Assembly (NCBI GenBank): GCA_038234975.1
Contig: JBBSUK010000055.1
Span: 1-20,378 of the forward strand
Length of the DNA stretch: 20,378 nucleotides
Source: Schlegelella_A sp038234975
GTDB taxonomy: Bacteria; Pseudomonadota; Gammaproteobacteria; Burkholderiales; Burkholderiaceae_C
Reading direction: 5' to 3'
A program made the translations under genes and the position numbers. Under the pieces are notes generated by a model, which was given only the letters and a program-made list of their open reading frames with translations, was not told the DNA's origin and ran no database searches. Below, in pieces: positions 1 through 7,568 of the stretch. Position 1 is the first letter of the stretch; every line of letters starts with the position of its first letter.

Positions 1-570
1 GGCGAGCGCTCGACGGCCGACGGCATCTGGCATTCGCGCGCCTGGCATTCGGCGTTCGGTCAGATCCAGTTCGGCCGCGTGCCGGTCGTTGCGGTGCTGC
101 ACGGCGCCGTCGTCGGCGGCGGCCTGGAACTGGCGAGTGCGTGCCACATCCGCGTCGCCGAGACGAGCACGTTCTACGCGCTGCCCGAAGGCTCGCGCGG
201 CCTGTTCGTCGGCGGCGGCGGGTCGGCGCGGATCCCGCGCCTCATCGGCGTGTCGCGGATGGCCGACATGATGCTCACCGGCCGCGTCTACGACGCCGAC
301 GAAGGGCATGTGGCCGGCCTCTCGCAGTACCGCGTCGGCGCCGGCGAAGGGTTTACGAAGGCGATGGCGCTGGCGCGAAAGATCGCCGGCAACGCGCCGC
401 TGTCGAACTACGCCGTGCTGCATGCCCTGCCCCGCATCGCCGAGATGGGGCAGGACGAAGGCCTCTTCACCGAGTCGCGGATGGCGGCGATCGCGCAGGG
501 CGACGACGCCGCCAAGGAGCGCATGCGCGCCTTCGTCGAAGGCCGCGGGCCGAAGGTGAAGAAGTCGTGA
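1..570 (+). CDS. Crotonase / enoyl-CoA hydratase family protein (5' end outside window)
   Basis: This is the C-terminal 189 residues of a crotonase-fold protein; the reading frame is open from base 1, so the start lies upstream. The oxyanion-hole glycine run is followed by GGGLELAS, with a glutamate at residue 43 of the visible part and another in LPEG at residue 63. That 20-residue spacing matches the two catalytic glutamates of enoyl-CoA hydratase (Glu144/Glu164 in the rat enzyme), so hydratase chemistry on an enoyl-CoA is plausible. It does not resemble the hydroxycinnamoyl-CoA hydratase-lyase that makes vanillin. Its stop overlaps the GTG start of the CoA ligase, so the two are probably translationally coupled. 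In this operon it most likely hydrates the aryl-propenoyl-CoA made by the next gene; the exact substrate is inference. Confidence 0.88.
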   Translation, partial: GERSTADGIWHSRAWHSAFGQIQFGRVPVVAVLHGAVVGGGLELASACHIRVAETSTFYALPEGSRGLFVGGGGSARIPRLIGVSRMADMMLTGRVYDADEGHVAGLSQYRVGAGEGFTKAMALARKIAGNAPLSNYAVLHALPRIAEMGQDEGLFTESRMAAIAQGDDAAKERMRAFVEGRGPKVKKS

Positions 571-2441
571 GCGTGGAGGCGCCTTACCGGCCGGTGCGGC
601 TCGGAGGGTCGCTGACGGCGACTTTCGAGGAGCGCGCCGACGGCAGCACGATCGTCCGCTCGACCGAGCCGCTCGGCGACTACCCGAGGCGCCTGACCGA
701 CCGGTTCCTGCACTGGGCTGGCGTCGCGCCCGACCGCACGGTGATCGCCAAGCGCGTGAGGAACGCCGACGGATCGAGCGGCGATTGGCGCCGGGTGAGC
801 TACGCCGAAGCGCTGACCGCCGCACGCGGCATCGCGCAGGCGCTGATCGACCGCGGCGTCTCGGTCGAGCGGCCGCTCGCGATCCTCTCCGACAACGACA
901 TCGAGCACTTCCTGCTCGGCCTCGGTGCGATGCTCGCCGGCGTGCCCTGGTCGCCGATATCGCCTGCGTATTCGCTGCTCTCGCAGGACCACTCCAAGCT
1001 GCGCCACATCGTCGGCGTGCTGACGCCCGGGCTCGTCTACGCGAGCGGGCCGACCTACGCGAAGGCGATCGCGGCGGTCATCGAGCGCGACGTCGGCATC
1101 GTCCTCGGCGAAGGCAAGCTCGACGGCCGCGCGACGACGCCGTTCGCCGAACTCGTCGGGACGAAGCCGACCGCCGCCGTCGACACCGCGCACGACGCCG
1201 TCGGCCCCGACACGATCGCCAAGTTCCTCTTCACCTCGGGCTCGACGAAGCTGCCCAAGGGCGTGATCAACACGCAGCGCATGCTCTGCTCCAACCAGCA
1301 GATGATCCTGCAGAGCTTTCCGGGCCTGGGCGACGAGCCGCCGGTGCTCGTCGACTGGCTGCCGTGGAACCACACCTTCGGCGGCAACCACAACGTCGGC
1401 ATCACGCTCTACAACGGCGGCACGCTCCATGTCGACGAAGGCAAGCCGACGCCGGCACTGATCGGCGAGACGCTGCGGAACTTGCGAGACATCGCGCCGA
1501 CGGTGTACTTCAACGTCCCCAAGGGTTTCGAGGAGATCGCCAACGCCCTCGAGACCGACCCGCAGCTGCGCGAGACGTTGCTGTCGCGGGTGACCATGTT
1601 CTTCTTTTCCGGTGCCGGCCTTTCGCAGCCGGTCTGGGACAAGCTCGAGACCGTCGCCGCGCGGCACCGCGGCGAGCGGATCCGCATGCTCACCGGCCTT
1701 GGCATGACCGAGACCGCGCCGTTCGCCATTTGCGCCAACGCGCACCGTGTGCAGTCGGGACACATCGGGCTGCCGGCGCCGGGGGTGGAGATGAAGCTGG
1801 TCATGAACGCCGGCAAGCGCGAGGTCCGCTATCGCGGCCCGAACGTCACGCCCGGCTACTGGCGCAACCCGGCGCAGACGGCCGAGAGCTACGACGACGA
1901 AGGCTTCTTCATGAGCGGCGACGCCGCCAAGCCGATGGACGACGCCGACCGGGGCCTGGGCTTCGCCTTCGACGGTCGTATCGCCGAAGACTTCAAGCTG
2001 GCGACCGGCACGTTCGTCTCGGTCGGCCCGCTGCGCGCGAAGATCATCGCCGCCGGCGACCCGATCGTGCAGGACGTCGTCATCGCCGGCATCAACCGCA
2101 ACGAGGTCGGCGTGCTCTTCTTCCCGCGGCCCGACGCATGCCGTGCCTTCGTCGGGGCCGACGCGACAGCAGCGATGCGCGTCGTGCTCGCCCACCCGAA
2201 GCTGTGCGCGTTCTTCCAGCGCCTCGTCGACGTGCTGCATTCGCAGGGCACCGGCAGCGCGACGCGCGTCGCCCGAGCGCTGGTGCTCGTCGACCCGCCG
2301 TCGATCGACGCCGGCGAGATCACCGACAAGGGCTCGATCAACCAGTGCGCGGTGCTGGCGCGGCGCGACGCCGACGTGGTGCGGATGTACATGGGCGTGG
2401 GCGATAACCTTGTCGTTCCCGCCGGCCGCGCCGCCGCCTGA
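567..2441 (+). CDS. fcs: Feruloyl-CoA synthase-like acyl/aryl-CoA ligase
   Basis: A 624-residue ANL-superfamily ligase, the usual size of bacterial feruloyl-CoA synthases. It would adenylate a carboxylic acid with ATP and transfer it to CoA in the cytoplasm. The ATP-binding loop TSGSTKLPKG lies at residues 223-232 and the adenylate motif GLGMTETAP near 377. The C-terminal part contains an SGD motif and the stretch EDFKLATGTFVSVGPLRAKI, which I recognise as typical of feruloyl-CoA synthases and not of fatty acyl-CoA ligases. The GTG start at 567 overlaps the crotonase stop (GTGA) and gives the N-terminus MSVEAPYRPVRLGG, which fits the family; the frame is open further upstream but only as a shadow of the crotonase gene. 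Probable substrates are ferulate, p-coumarate or caffeate. The ligase family is clear; the substrate is inferred from similarity and context. Confidence 0.9.
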   Translation: MSVEAPYRPVRLGGSLTATFEERADGSTIVRSTEPLGDYPRRLTDRFLHWAGVAPDRTVIAKRVRNADGSSGDWRRVSYAEALTAARGIAQALIDRGVSVERPLAILSDNDIEHFLLGLGAMLAGVPWSPISPAYSLLSQDHSKLRHIVGVLTPGLVYASGPTYAKAIAAVIERDVGIVLGEGKLDGRATTPFAELVGTKPTAAVDTAHDAVGPDTIAKFLFTSGSTKLPKGVINTQRMLCSNQQMILQSFPGLGDEPPVLVDWLPWNHTFGGNHNVGITLYNGGTLHVDEGKPTPALIGETLRNLRDIAPTVYFNVPKGFEEIANALETDPQLRETLLSRVTMFFFSGAGLSQPVWDKLETVAARHRGERIRMLTGLGMTETAPFAICANAHRVQSGHIGLPAPGVEMKLVMNAGKREVRYRGPNVTPGYWRNPAQTAESYDDEGFFMSGDAAKPMDDADRGLGFAFDGRIAEDFKLATGTFVSVGPLRAKIIAAGDPIVQDVVIAGINRNEVGVLFFPRPDACRAFVGADATAAMRVVLAHPKLCAFFQRLVDVLHSQGTGSATRVARALVLVDPPSIDAGEITDKGSINQCAVLARRDADVVRMYMGVGDNLVVPAGRAAA

Positions 2442-2458
2442 TGCCACTCCTTGCCGCC

Positions 2459-2878
2459 ATGACCCGAACCACCACGCACCGCGTCACCGTCGCCTTCGGC
2501 GATTGCGACCCGGTCGGCATCGTCTTCTACCCGAACTTCCAGCGCTGGATCGATGCCGCGTCGCTCTCGTTCTTCATGCAGTGCGGGCTGCCGCCCTGGA
2601 GCGAGCTCGAGGGGACGCGCGGAATCGTCGGCACTCCGCTGCTCGAGATCTCGACCCGCTTCGTCACCGCCGCCACCTATCCCGACGAGCTCGTGATCCA
2701 CACCAGCGTCGAGACCTGGAAGGCCAAGGTGCTGGTGCAGCTGCACCGCGTCATGCGCGGCGACACGCTCATCTGCGAGGGCCGCGAGACGCGCGCATTC
2801 GTCGTGCGCGATGCCGACGACCCGAAGCGGCTGCGCGCGATCCCGATTCCCGACGACATCAAGGCGATGTGCAGCTGA
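2459..2878 (+). CDS. 4-hydroxybenzoyl-CoA thioesterase-like hot-dog protein
   Basis: A 139-residue hot-dog-fold thioesterase. The signature FGDCDPVGIVFYPNF is near the N-terminus, followed by CGLPPW, RGIVGTP and a C-terminus RLRAIPIPDD...CS, all close to the Pseudomonas 4-hydroxybenzoyl-CoA thioesterase as I remember it. With the ATG at 2459 the catalytic Asp is residue 17, the same number as in that enzyme, so I prefer it to the in-frame ATG at 2441, which overlaps the ligase stop. Neither start has a clear Shine-Dalgarno sequence. The enzyme would release a free aromatic acid from its CoA ester. Such an activity is needed if the side chain is shortened by beta-oxidation to an aroyl-CoA, but not if a hydratase-lyase makes an aldehyde directly. 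That distinction is inference. Confidence 0.85.
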   Translation: MTRTTTHRVTVAFGDCDPVGIVFYPNFQRWIDAASLSFFMQCGLPPWSELEGTRGIVGTPLLEISTRFVTAATYPDELVIHTSVETWKAKVLVQLHRVMRGDTLICEGRETRAFVVRDADDPKRLRAIPIPDDIKAMCS

Positions 2879-2921
2879 AGCTCGCACGGTCGACCATCCG
2901 AACCAAAGCAGGAGACACCCG

Positions 2922-3370
2922 ATGAAGAAACGAAGATCTACCAGACGCACGGCGCGGCGACGATGGACCTGATCCGTGTCGGTGGCGCCGACGTCGAGGG
3001 CGTCTACGTCTCCTCGGGCCCGGCGGTGGTCGCCGACAGGCTGCCGGCATCGAACGCCAGCAAGCAACTCGGGATGAAGTACATCGCCGAGTTCGAGAAG
3101 GCCAACGGCAAGGGCTCGGCCAACCAGTTCGGCGCTCACGCCTTCGACGTCGTGATCGTCTTGCAGAAGGCGGTGCCGATCGCGCTGCAGAAGGGCAAGC
3201 CGGGCACGCCCGAGTTCCGCCAGGCGCTGAAGGACGCGTTCGAGACGACGGGCCGCACGCCGGTGTCGCAGGGCGTCCTCAACGGGACCACGACCGACCA
3301 CTTCGGCTACACGCCGGAGACGGGCGTGCTGCTGCAGGTGTCCAACGGCGACTGGAAGATCGCGAACTGA
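2922..3370 (+). pseudogene. ABC transporter substrate-binding protein, LivJ-type, N-terminal two thirds deleted
   Basis: A good ribosome-binding site (AGGAGA at 2910-2915) precedes ATG AAG AAA at 2922, a typical start for an exported binding protein. That frame gives only 16 codons, ending in TGA at 2970-2972. Starting in the +1 frame by about 2930, the sequence encodes KIYQTHGAATMDLIRVGG and continues for about 140 residues to 3370. This is the C-terminal third of a branched-chain amino-acid/aromatic-acid binding protein (FGAHAFDVVIVLQKAVPIAL, KPGTPEFRQALKDAF, TDHFGYTP). The signal peptide, lobe 1 and most of the hinge, roughly 250 residues in a family of about 380-400, are missing. The short string GAAACG at the junction could have mediated the deletion. 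An internal ATG at 2963 could be used but would give a cytoplasmic fragment that cannot bind ligand. Such a protein normally delivers substrate to the permease genes just downstream. Confidence 0.88.
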
Positions 3371-3400
3371 TGCGGATCCGTCAAAGCGGCGTCGATCAAC

Positions 3401-3480
3401 GCGGCCGGCCGGCCGCCGGGCCGCTCCCAAGGCCGGCCGCGCCCCCCGGGGGGGCAGCGACCGTACCCGGGAGCGTGGGG
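3401..3480 (+). repeat. GC-rich palindromic spacer element between binding-protein and permease genes
   Basis: The spacer holds a perfect 10-base inverted repeat, GCGGCCGGCC (3401-3410) with GGCCGGCCGC (3431-3440), and a 20-base loop. It is followed by the palindrome CCCCCCGGGGGG (3442-3453) and then GCAGCGACC...GAGCGTGGGGG, ending five bases before the livH start. From memory, very similar C-run/G-run spacers ending in AGCGTGGGGGC recur many times in Burkholderiales genomes. There is no T-tract, so it is not a standard terminator. It could stabilise the upstream mRNA or set the ratio of binding protein to permease, and its last G-run may serve as the livH ribosome-binding site. The inverted repeats are directly visible; the family membership and role are inference. 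Confidence 0.6.
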
Positions 3481-3485
3481 GCCCG

Positions 3486-4541
3486 ATGCTAGGTCTCGAT
3501 TTCGCGACCAGCAGCATCCTCGCGCTGGATGGCGTCACCAACGGCGCCGTCTACGCGTTGCTGGCGCTCGCGCTGGTCCTGGTGTTCACGGTCACCCGCG
3601 TCATCTTCATCCCGCAGGGCGAGTTCGTCGCCTATGGCGCGCTGACGGTGGCGATGTTGCAGATGGGCCGGGTTCCGGGAACGGTCTGGCTGCTGGTCGC
3701 GCTCGCCGCGATCGCGACGGTGCTCGACGCGGTGAAGGCGGCGCGCCGCGGGCTTTCGCTGGCAGCCGTCGCCGTCGTCGCCGCGAAGACGCTGCTGCCG
3801 CCGCTCGCCGTCGCCGCCGTCACGTGGTGGGCAGCGCCGCACAAGTTCAACCTGTTCGTGCAGAGCGCGCTCGCGCTCGCCGTCGTCACGCTGCTCGGCC
3901 CACTGATCTACCGCATCGCCTATCAGCGCCTGGCCGACGCGACGGTGCTGGTGCTGCTGATCGTCTCGGTCGGCGTGCATTTCGCGCTGACCGGGCTCGG
4001 CCTCGTGTTCTTCGGCGCCGAGGGCTTTCGCAACCCGAGCTTCTGGGACGCGCGCTTCTCGCTCGGCCCCGTCAGCCTGTCGGGCCAGACGATCGTCATC
4101 TTCCTCGTCTCGATCGCGCTGATCGTCGGCCTGTTCCTGTTCTTCGAGCGCACGCTGCGCGGCAAGGCGCTGCGCGCGACCGCCGTCAACCGCCTCGGCG
4201 CGCGCCTGATGGGCATCTCGACCAACGGCGCCGGCAAGCTGAGCTTCGGTCTTGCCGCCTTCATCGGCGCGCTCTCGGGCCTGCTCATCGGCCCGACCGC
4301 GACGATCTTCTACGACTCGGGCTTCCTCATCGGCCTGAAGGGCTTCGTCGCCGCGATCTTCGGCGGCCTCGCCAGCTACCCGGCGGCCGCACTCGGCGCG
4401 ATCCTCGTCGGCGTGCTCGAGAGCTTCAGCTCGTTCTTCGCCAGCGCCTTCAAGGAGGTGATCGTCTTCACGCTCATCATCCCGGTGCTGCTGTGGCGCT
4501 CGTTCCAGCGCGGCCACGACGACGAGGAGGACGAGCTGTGA
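3486..4541 (+). CDS. livH: Branched-chain amino-acid-type ABC transporter permease, LivH family
   Basis: A 351-residue very hydrophobic protein of the LivH permease family. The N-terminal segment (LALDGVTNGAVYALLALALV) is the conserved first-helix region, and the C-terminal half has the family's coupling region, RTLRGKALRATAVN, followed by FGLAAFIGALSGLL and GLKGFVAAIFGGL. It is longer than the usual 290 or so residues because of an additional hydrophilic stretch plus hydrophobic segments around residues 75-115 (DAVKAARRGLSLAAV and following). It would form half of the inner-membrane channel together with the LivM part of the next gene. It is in the operon with a CoA ligase and thioesterase, so aromatic acids such as hydroxycinnamates are likelier cargo than amino acids; this is inference. 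Start ATG at 3486 follows a G-rich sequence. Confidence 0.9.
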   Translation: MLGLDFATSSILALDGVTNGAVYALLALALVLVFTVTRVIFIPQGEFVAYGALTVAMLQMGRVPGTVWLLVALAAIATVLDAVKAARRGLSLAAVAVVAAKTLLPPLAVAAVTWWAAPHKFNLFVQSALALAVVTLLGPLIYRIAYQRLADATVLVLLIVSVGVHFALTGLGLVFFGAEGFRNPSFWDARFSLGPVSLSGQTIVIFLVSIALIVGLFLFFERTLRGKALRATAVNRLGARLMGISTNGAGKLSFGLAAFIGALSGLLIGPTATIFYDSGFLIGLKGFVAAIFGGLASYPAAALGAILVGVLESFSSFFASAFKEVIVFTLIIPVLLWRSFQRGHDDEEDEL

Positions 4542-4569
4542 GCAACGGGCGCCGGAAGGGGCGCCGTCC

Positions 4570-6336
4570 ATGATGCTGCGCCGCGCTGGCCTGGCGCTCT
4601 TCGTCGTCTTCCTGCTGCTGCTGCCGCAGCTGCCGGTGCCCGAGTTCTGGATCACGCAGGCCAACTACATCGGCCTGTACACGCTCGTCGTGATCGGCCT
4701 GGTGCTGCTCACCGGCATTGCCGGGCTCACCTCGTTCGGGCAGGCGGCGTTCGTCGGCATCGGCGCCTACACCGCTGCCTACATGACGCTCACCTACGGC
4801 GTCTCGCCGTGGCTCACGGTGTGGATCGGTCTCGTGCTCACGGCGGTCGCGTCTCTGGTGCTCGCGGCGATCACGCTGCGCATGTCGGGCCACTACCTGC
4901 CGCTGGCGACGATCGCCTGGGGGCTGTCGCTCTTCTACCTGCTCGGCAACCTCGGCTTCCTGGGCAAGTACGACGGTCTCCTCGGCATCCCGCCGCTTTC
5001 CTTCTTCGGCACCGTGCTCTCGACCGGTCGCACCTTCTTCTACCTGCTCTGGGCGATCGTCATCGTCGCCGCCGTCGCCGTCATCCACCTGCTCGATTCG
5101 CGCACCGGCCGTGCCATGCGGGCCGTCAAGGGCGGCTCGACGATGCCCGAGGCGATGGGCATCGACAGCTACGCCGTCAAGGTCAAGGCGTTCGTGATCG
5201 CGGCGCTGCTGGCGAGCGTCTCGGGCTGGCTCTTCGCGCACTTCCAGCGCACCGTCAACCCGTCGCCGTTCGGCCTGAACATGGGCATCGAGTACCTGTT
5301 CATGGCGGTGCTCGGCGGCGTCGGCCACGTCTGGGGCGCCCTCGTCGGCACCGGCATCGTGCAGATCCTGAAAGACCAGCTCCAGGTGGTCCTGCCCAGG
5401 CTGATGGGCACCAGCGGCAACTACGAGATCATCGTCTTCGGCATCCTGCTCGTGCTGGTGCTGCAGTACGCGCGCGACGGCGTGTGGTCGTTCGTCGAGT
5501 CCTGGCTGCCGCGGGTCGACCGCAAGAAGGACTGGGCCGATGCCGAGCCGCTGCCGGAGCGGGCCCGACCGGCGCACGGCGAGGTCGTGCTGGACGTGCG
5601 GTCAGTGCGCAAGGAGTTCGGTGGCCTCGTCGCCGTCAACGATGTGAGCTTCGACGTGAGGGCCGGCGAGATCCTCGGCCTCATCGGCCCGAACGGCGCC
5701 GGCAAGTCGACGACGTTCAACCTCGTCACCGGCGTGCTGCCGACCACCAGCGGCGAGGTGTCGCTGCTCGGCCGTCGCATCGACGCGCTGGCGTCGCGGC
5801 GCATTGCCGCGCTCGGCGTGTCGCGCACCTTCCAGCACGTGAAGATGATCCCGACGATGACGGTGCTCGAGAACGTCGCGCTCGGCGCGCACCGGCGCGG
5901 ACACAAGGGCATCGCGTCGGCGATGTTGCGCGTCGACCGGGCGGAGGAGCGGCGGCTGATGCGCGAGGCCGAGCGGCAGCTGGCGCGGATCGGCATCGCC
6001 GAGCTGATGCACGAGCAGGCCGGCAACCTCGCGCTCGGCCAGCAGCGCCTGATGGAGATCGCGCGCGCCTTGTGCGCCGACCCGATGCTGCTGCTGCTCG
6101 ACGAACCCGCGGCCGGCCTGCGCCTCAAGGAGAAGGAGGGCCTCGCCGAGGTGCTGCGCCAGCTGCGTGGCGAGGGACTGTCGATCCTTCTCGTCGAGCA
6201 CGACATGGACCTCGTCATGGGCCTCGTCGACCGGGTCGTCGTGATGGAGTTCGGCACCAAGCTGATCGAAGGGTCGCCCGACGAGGTGCAGGCGAGCCCG
6301 GCGGTCCGTGCGGCGTACCTGGGAACGGAGCATTGA
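4570..6336 (+). CDS. Fused ABC permease/ATPase, LivM-LivG type
   Basis: A 588-residue protein joining two usually separate subunits. Residues 1 to about 310 are a LivM permease (multiple hydrophobic helices; GLTSFGQAAFVGIGAYTAAY near residue 53; RTGRAMRAVKGG coupling loop). From about 338 it is a LivG-type ATPase: Walker A GPNGAGKS at 373-380, a LALGQQR signature in place of LSGGQ (normal for LivG), and Walker B LLLLDEPAAGL. The linker is charged (DRKKDWADAEPLPERARPAHG). The fusion fixes permease and ATPase at 1:1 and is, as far as I know, fairly common in betaproteobacteria. ATG codons at 4570 and 4573 are both possible; GGAAGGGG at 4553-4560 is the ribosome-binding site. It works with livH and livF as an inner-membrane importer. 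Confidence 0.92.
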   Translation: MMLRRAGLALFVVFLLLLPQLPVPEFWITQANYIGLYTLVVIGLVLLTGIAGLTSFGQAAFVGIGAYTAAYMTLTYGVSPWLTVWIGLVLTAVASLVLAAITLRMSGHYLPLATIAWGLSLFYLLGNLGFLGKYDGLLGIPPLSFFGTVLSTGRTFFYLLWAIVIVAAVAVIHLLDSRTGRAMRAVKGGSTMPEAMGIDSYAVKVKAFVIAALLASVSGWLFAHFQRTVNPSPFGLNMGIEYLFMAVLGGVGHVWGALVGTGIVQILKDQLQVVLPRLMGTSGNYEIIVFGILLVLVLQYARDGVWSFVESWLPRVDRKKDWADAEPLPERARPAHGEVVLDVRSVRKEFGGLVAVNDVSFDVRAGEILGLIGPNGAGKSTTFNLVTGVLPTTSGEVSLLGRRIDALASRRIAALGVSRTFQHVKMIPTMTVLENVALGAHRRGHKGIASAMLRVDRAEERRLMREAERQLARIGIAELMHEQAGNLALGQQRLMEIARALCADPMLLLLDEPAAGLRLKEKEGLAEVLRQLRGEGLSILLVEHDMDLVMGLVDRVVVMEFGTKLIEGSPDEVQASPAVRAAYLGTEH

Positions 6337-6339
6337 CCG

Positions 6340-7089
6340 ATGGCAGCGAAGACCCTGCTCCGCGTACGCGACCTGCACGCCGGCTACGGCCGCGCCGAAG
6401 TCCTGCACGGTCTGTCGATCACCGCCGAAGCCGGTCAGGTCATCACCGTCATCGGCCCGAACGGTGCCGGCAAGTCGACGCTGCTCAACGCGCTGATGGG
6501 TGCCCTGCCGTCGCGCGGGACGGTCGACTACGACATCAAGCCGATCGGCCTGCTGACGATGGAGGAGCGCGTCATGGCCGGCATGGCGCTCGTTCCCGAG
6601 ACGCGCGCGCTGTTCGGCAGCATGTCGGTCGAGGACAACCTGCTGCTCGGCGCCTGGCGGCTGTTCCGCCTCGGCGAGGGCGACAGCCGCAAGGCGCTCG
6701 GCGAGGTCTACGCGCTCTTTCCGCGGCTGCGCGAGCGGCGCGAGCAGCTCGCCGGCACGCTCTCGGGTGGCGAGCGGCAGATGCTCGCGGTCGGCCGCGC
6801 GCTGATGGGCAAGCCCCGGTTGCTGATGCTCGACGAACCGAGCCTCGGCCTCGCCCCGCTCGTCGTCCGCGACATCTTCGCCACCATCTCCGCGCTGCGC
6901 GCGACCGGCGTGACGATCCTCCTCGTCGAGCAGAACGCGCGCGCCGCGCTCGAGGTCGCCGACTACGGCTACGTGCTGGAGACGGGCGAGATCGCCCTGC
7001 ACGGCAGCGCCGCCGACCTGGCAAGCGACCCGCGCGTCGTCGAGACCTACCTCGGGGCGGCCCGGAAGAAGGCCGACACGGCGCCGTGA
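6340..7089 (+). CDS. livF: ABC transporter ATP-binding protein, LivF family
   Basis: A 249-residue cytoplasmic ATPase, normal length for LivF. Walker A GPNGAGKST starts at residue 39, the signature LSGGERQM at 141, and Walker B LLMLDEPSLGLAP at 161-173, followed by the H-loop region ILLVEQNARAAL in which glutamine replaces the switch histidine, as is usual for LivF. It would dimerise with the LivG half of the preceding fusion protein to power import. The start is three bases after the fusion gene's stop, and its own stop overlaps the GTG of the MarR gene, so it lies inside the same transcription unit. Confidence 0.93.
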   Translation: MAAKTLLRVRDLHAGYGRAEVLHGLSITAEAGQVITVIGPNGAGKSTLLNALMGALPSRGTVDYDIKPIGLLTMEERVMAGMALVPETRALFGSMSVEDNLLLGAWRLFRLGEGDSRKALGEVYALFPRLRERREQLAGTLSGGERQMLAVGRALMGKPRLLMLDEPSLGLAPLVVRDIFATISALRATGVTILLVEQNARAALEVADYGYVLETGEIALHGSAADLASDPRVVETYLGAARKKADTAP

Positions 7090-7568
7090 AAGCGGCTGCA
7101 GCGTCGCGGGCGCGCGCGGAGCCGATCGACCAGACCGGGCTCGATCACCTGGTGGGCTATGCGACGTCGCGTGCGGCGATCGAGATGCGCAAGGTTTTCA
7201 CGAGCAGCATGGAACCGCTCGAGCTTCGGGTTGCCGAGTATTCGATCCTGATGCTGGTCGCGCACAACGACGCGATCAACCAGAAGCGCCTCTGCGCCGC
7301 GCTCGACCTGTCGCCGCCGAACCTCGCGGTGATGCTCGACCGGATGGCCGAGCGCGGCGTCGTCGAGCGCGTTCGCGGGACCGAGGACCGACGCGCCCAG
7401 CACATTCACCTGACCGCCTCCGGCCGCGAACTGGCTGCTCGCGCGAAGGCGATCGCGGCGACGATGGAGGAAGCCAGGCTCGCCGTGCTCACACACGGCG
7501 AGCGCGCGCTGCTGCTCGAGCTGCTGGAGAAGCTCTACCGGTCAGCGGAGGGGCGCCGGGCGGCCTGA
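7086..7568 (+). CDS. MarR-family transcriptional regulator
   Basis: A 160-residue winged-helix protein. The recognition-helix region QKRLCAALDLSPPNLAVMLD and the wing VRGTEDRRAQHIHLTASG are typical of MarR. The GTG at 7086 overlaps the livF stop (GTGA), and the N-terminus MKAAAASRARAEPIDQTGLD follows. MarR proteins that control hydroxycinnamate genes (CouR in Rhodopseudomonas palustris, FerR-type regulators elsewhere) respond to the aryl-CoA thioester. As the last gene of a CoA ligase/transport operon, this one is a good candidate for a repressor relieved by the product of the ligase. The target site would be upstream of the window. Its last 27 bases overlap, tail to tail, the end of the DUF417 remnant on the other strand. 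Confidence 0.88.
   Translation: MKAAAASRARAEPIDQTGLDHLVGYATSRAAIEMRKVFTSSMEPLELRVAEYSILMLVAHNDAINQKRLCAALDLSPPNLAVMLDRMAERGVVERVRGTEDRRAQHIHLTASGRELAARAKAIAATMEEARLAVLTHGERALLLELLEKLYRSAEGRRAA

Noticed and set aside
408..2447. Long open frame antisense to the CoA ligase gene
   Set aside because: It is an Arg/Asp/His/Val-rich shadow of the ligase gene on the other strand; high GC makes stop codons rare in such frames and no domain is recognisable.
2441..2878. Start of the thioesterase at the ATG overlapping the ligase stop
   Set aside because: The ATG at 2459 gives an N-terminus equal in length to the Pseudomonas enzyme with the catalytic Asp at 17; the upstream ATG remains possible but less likely.
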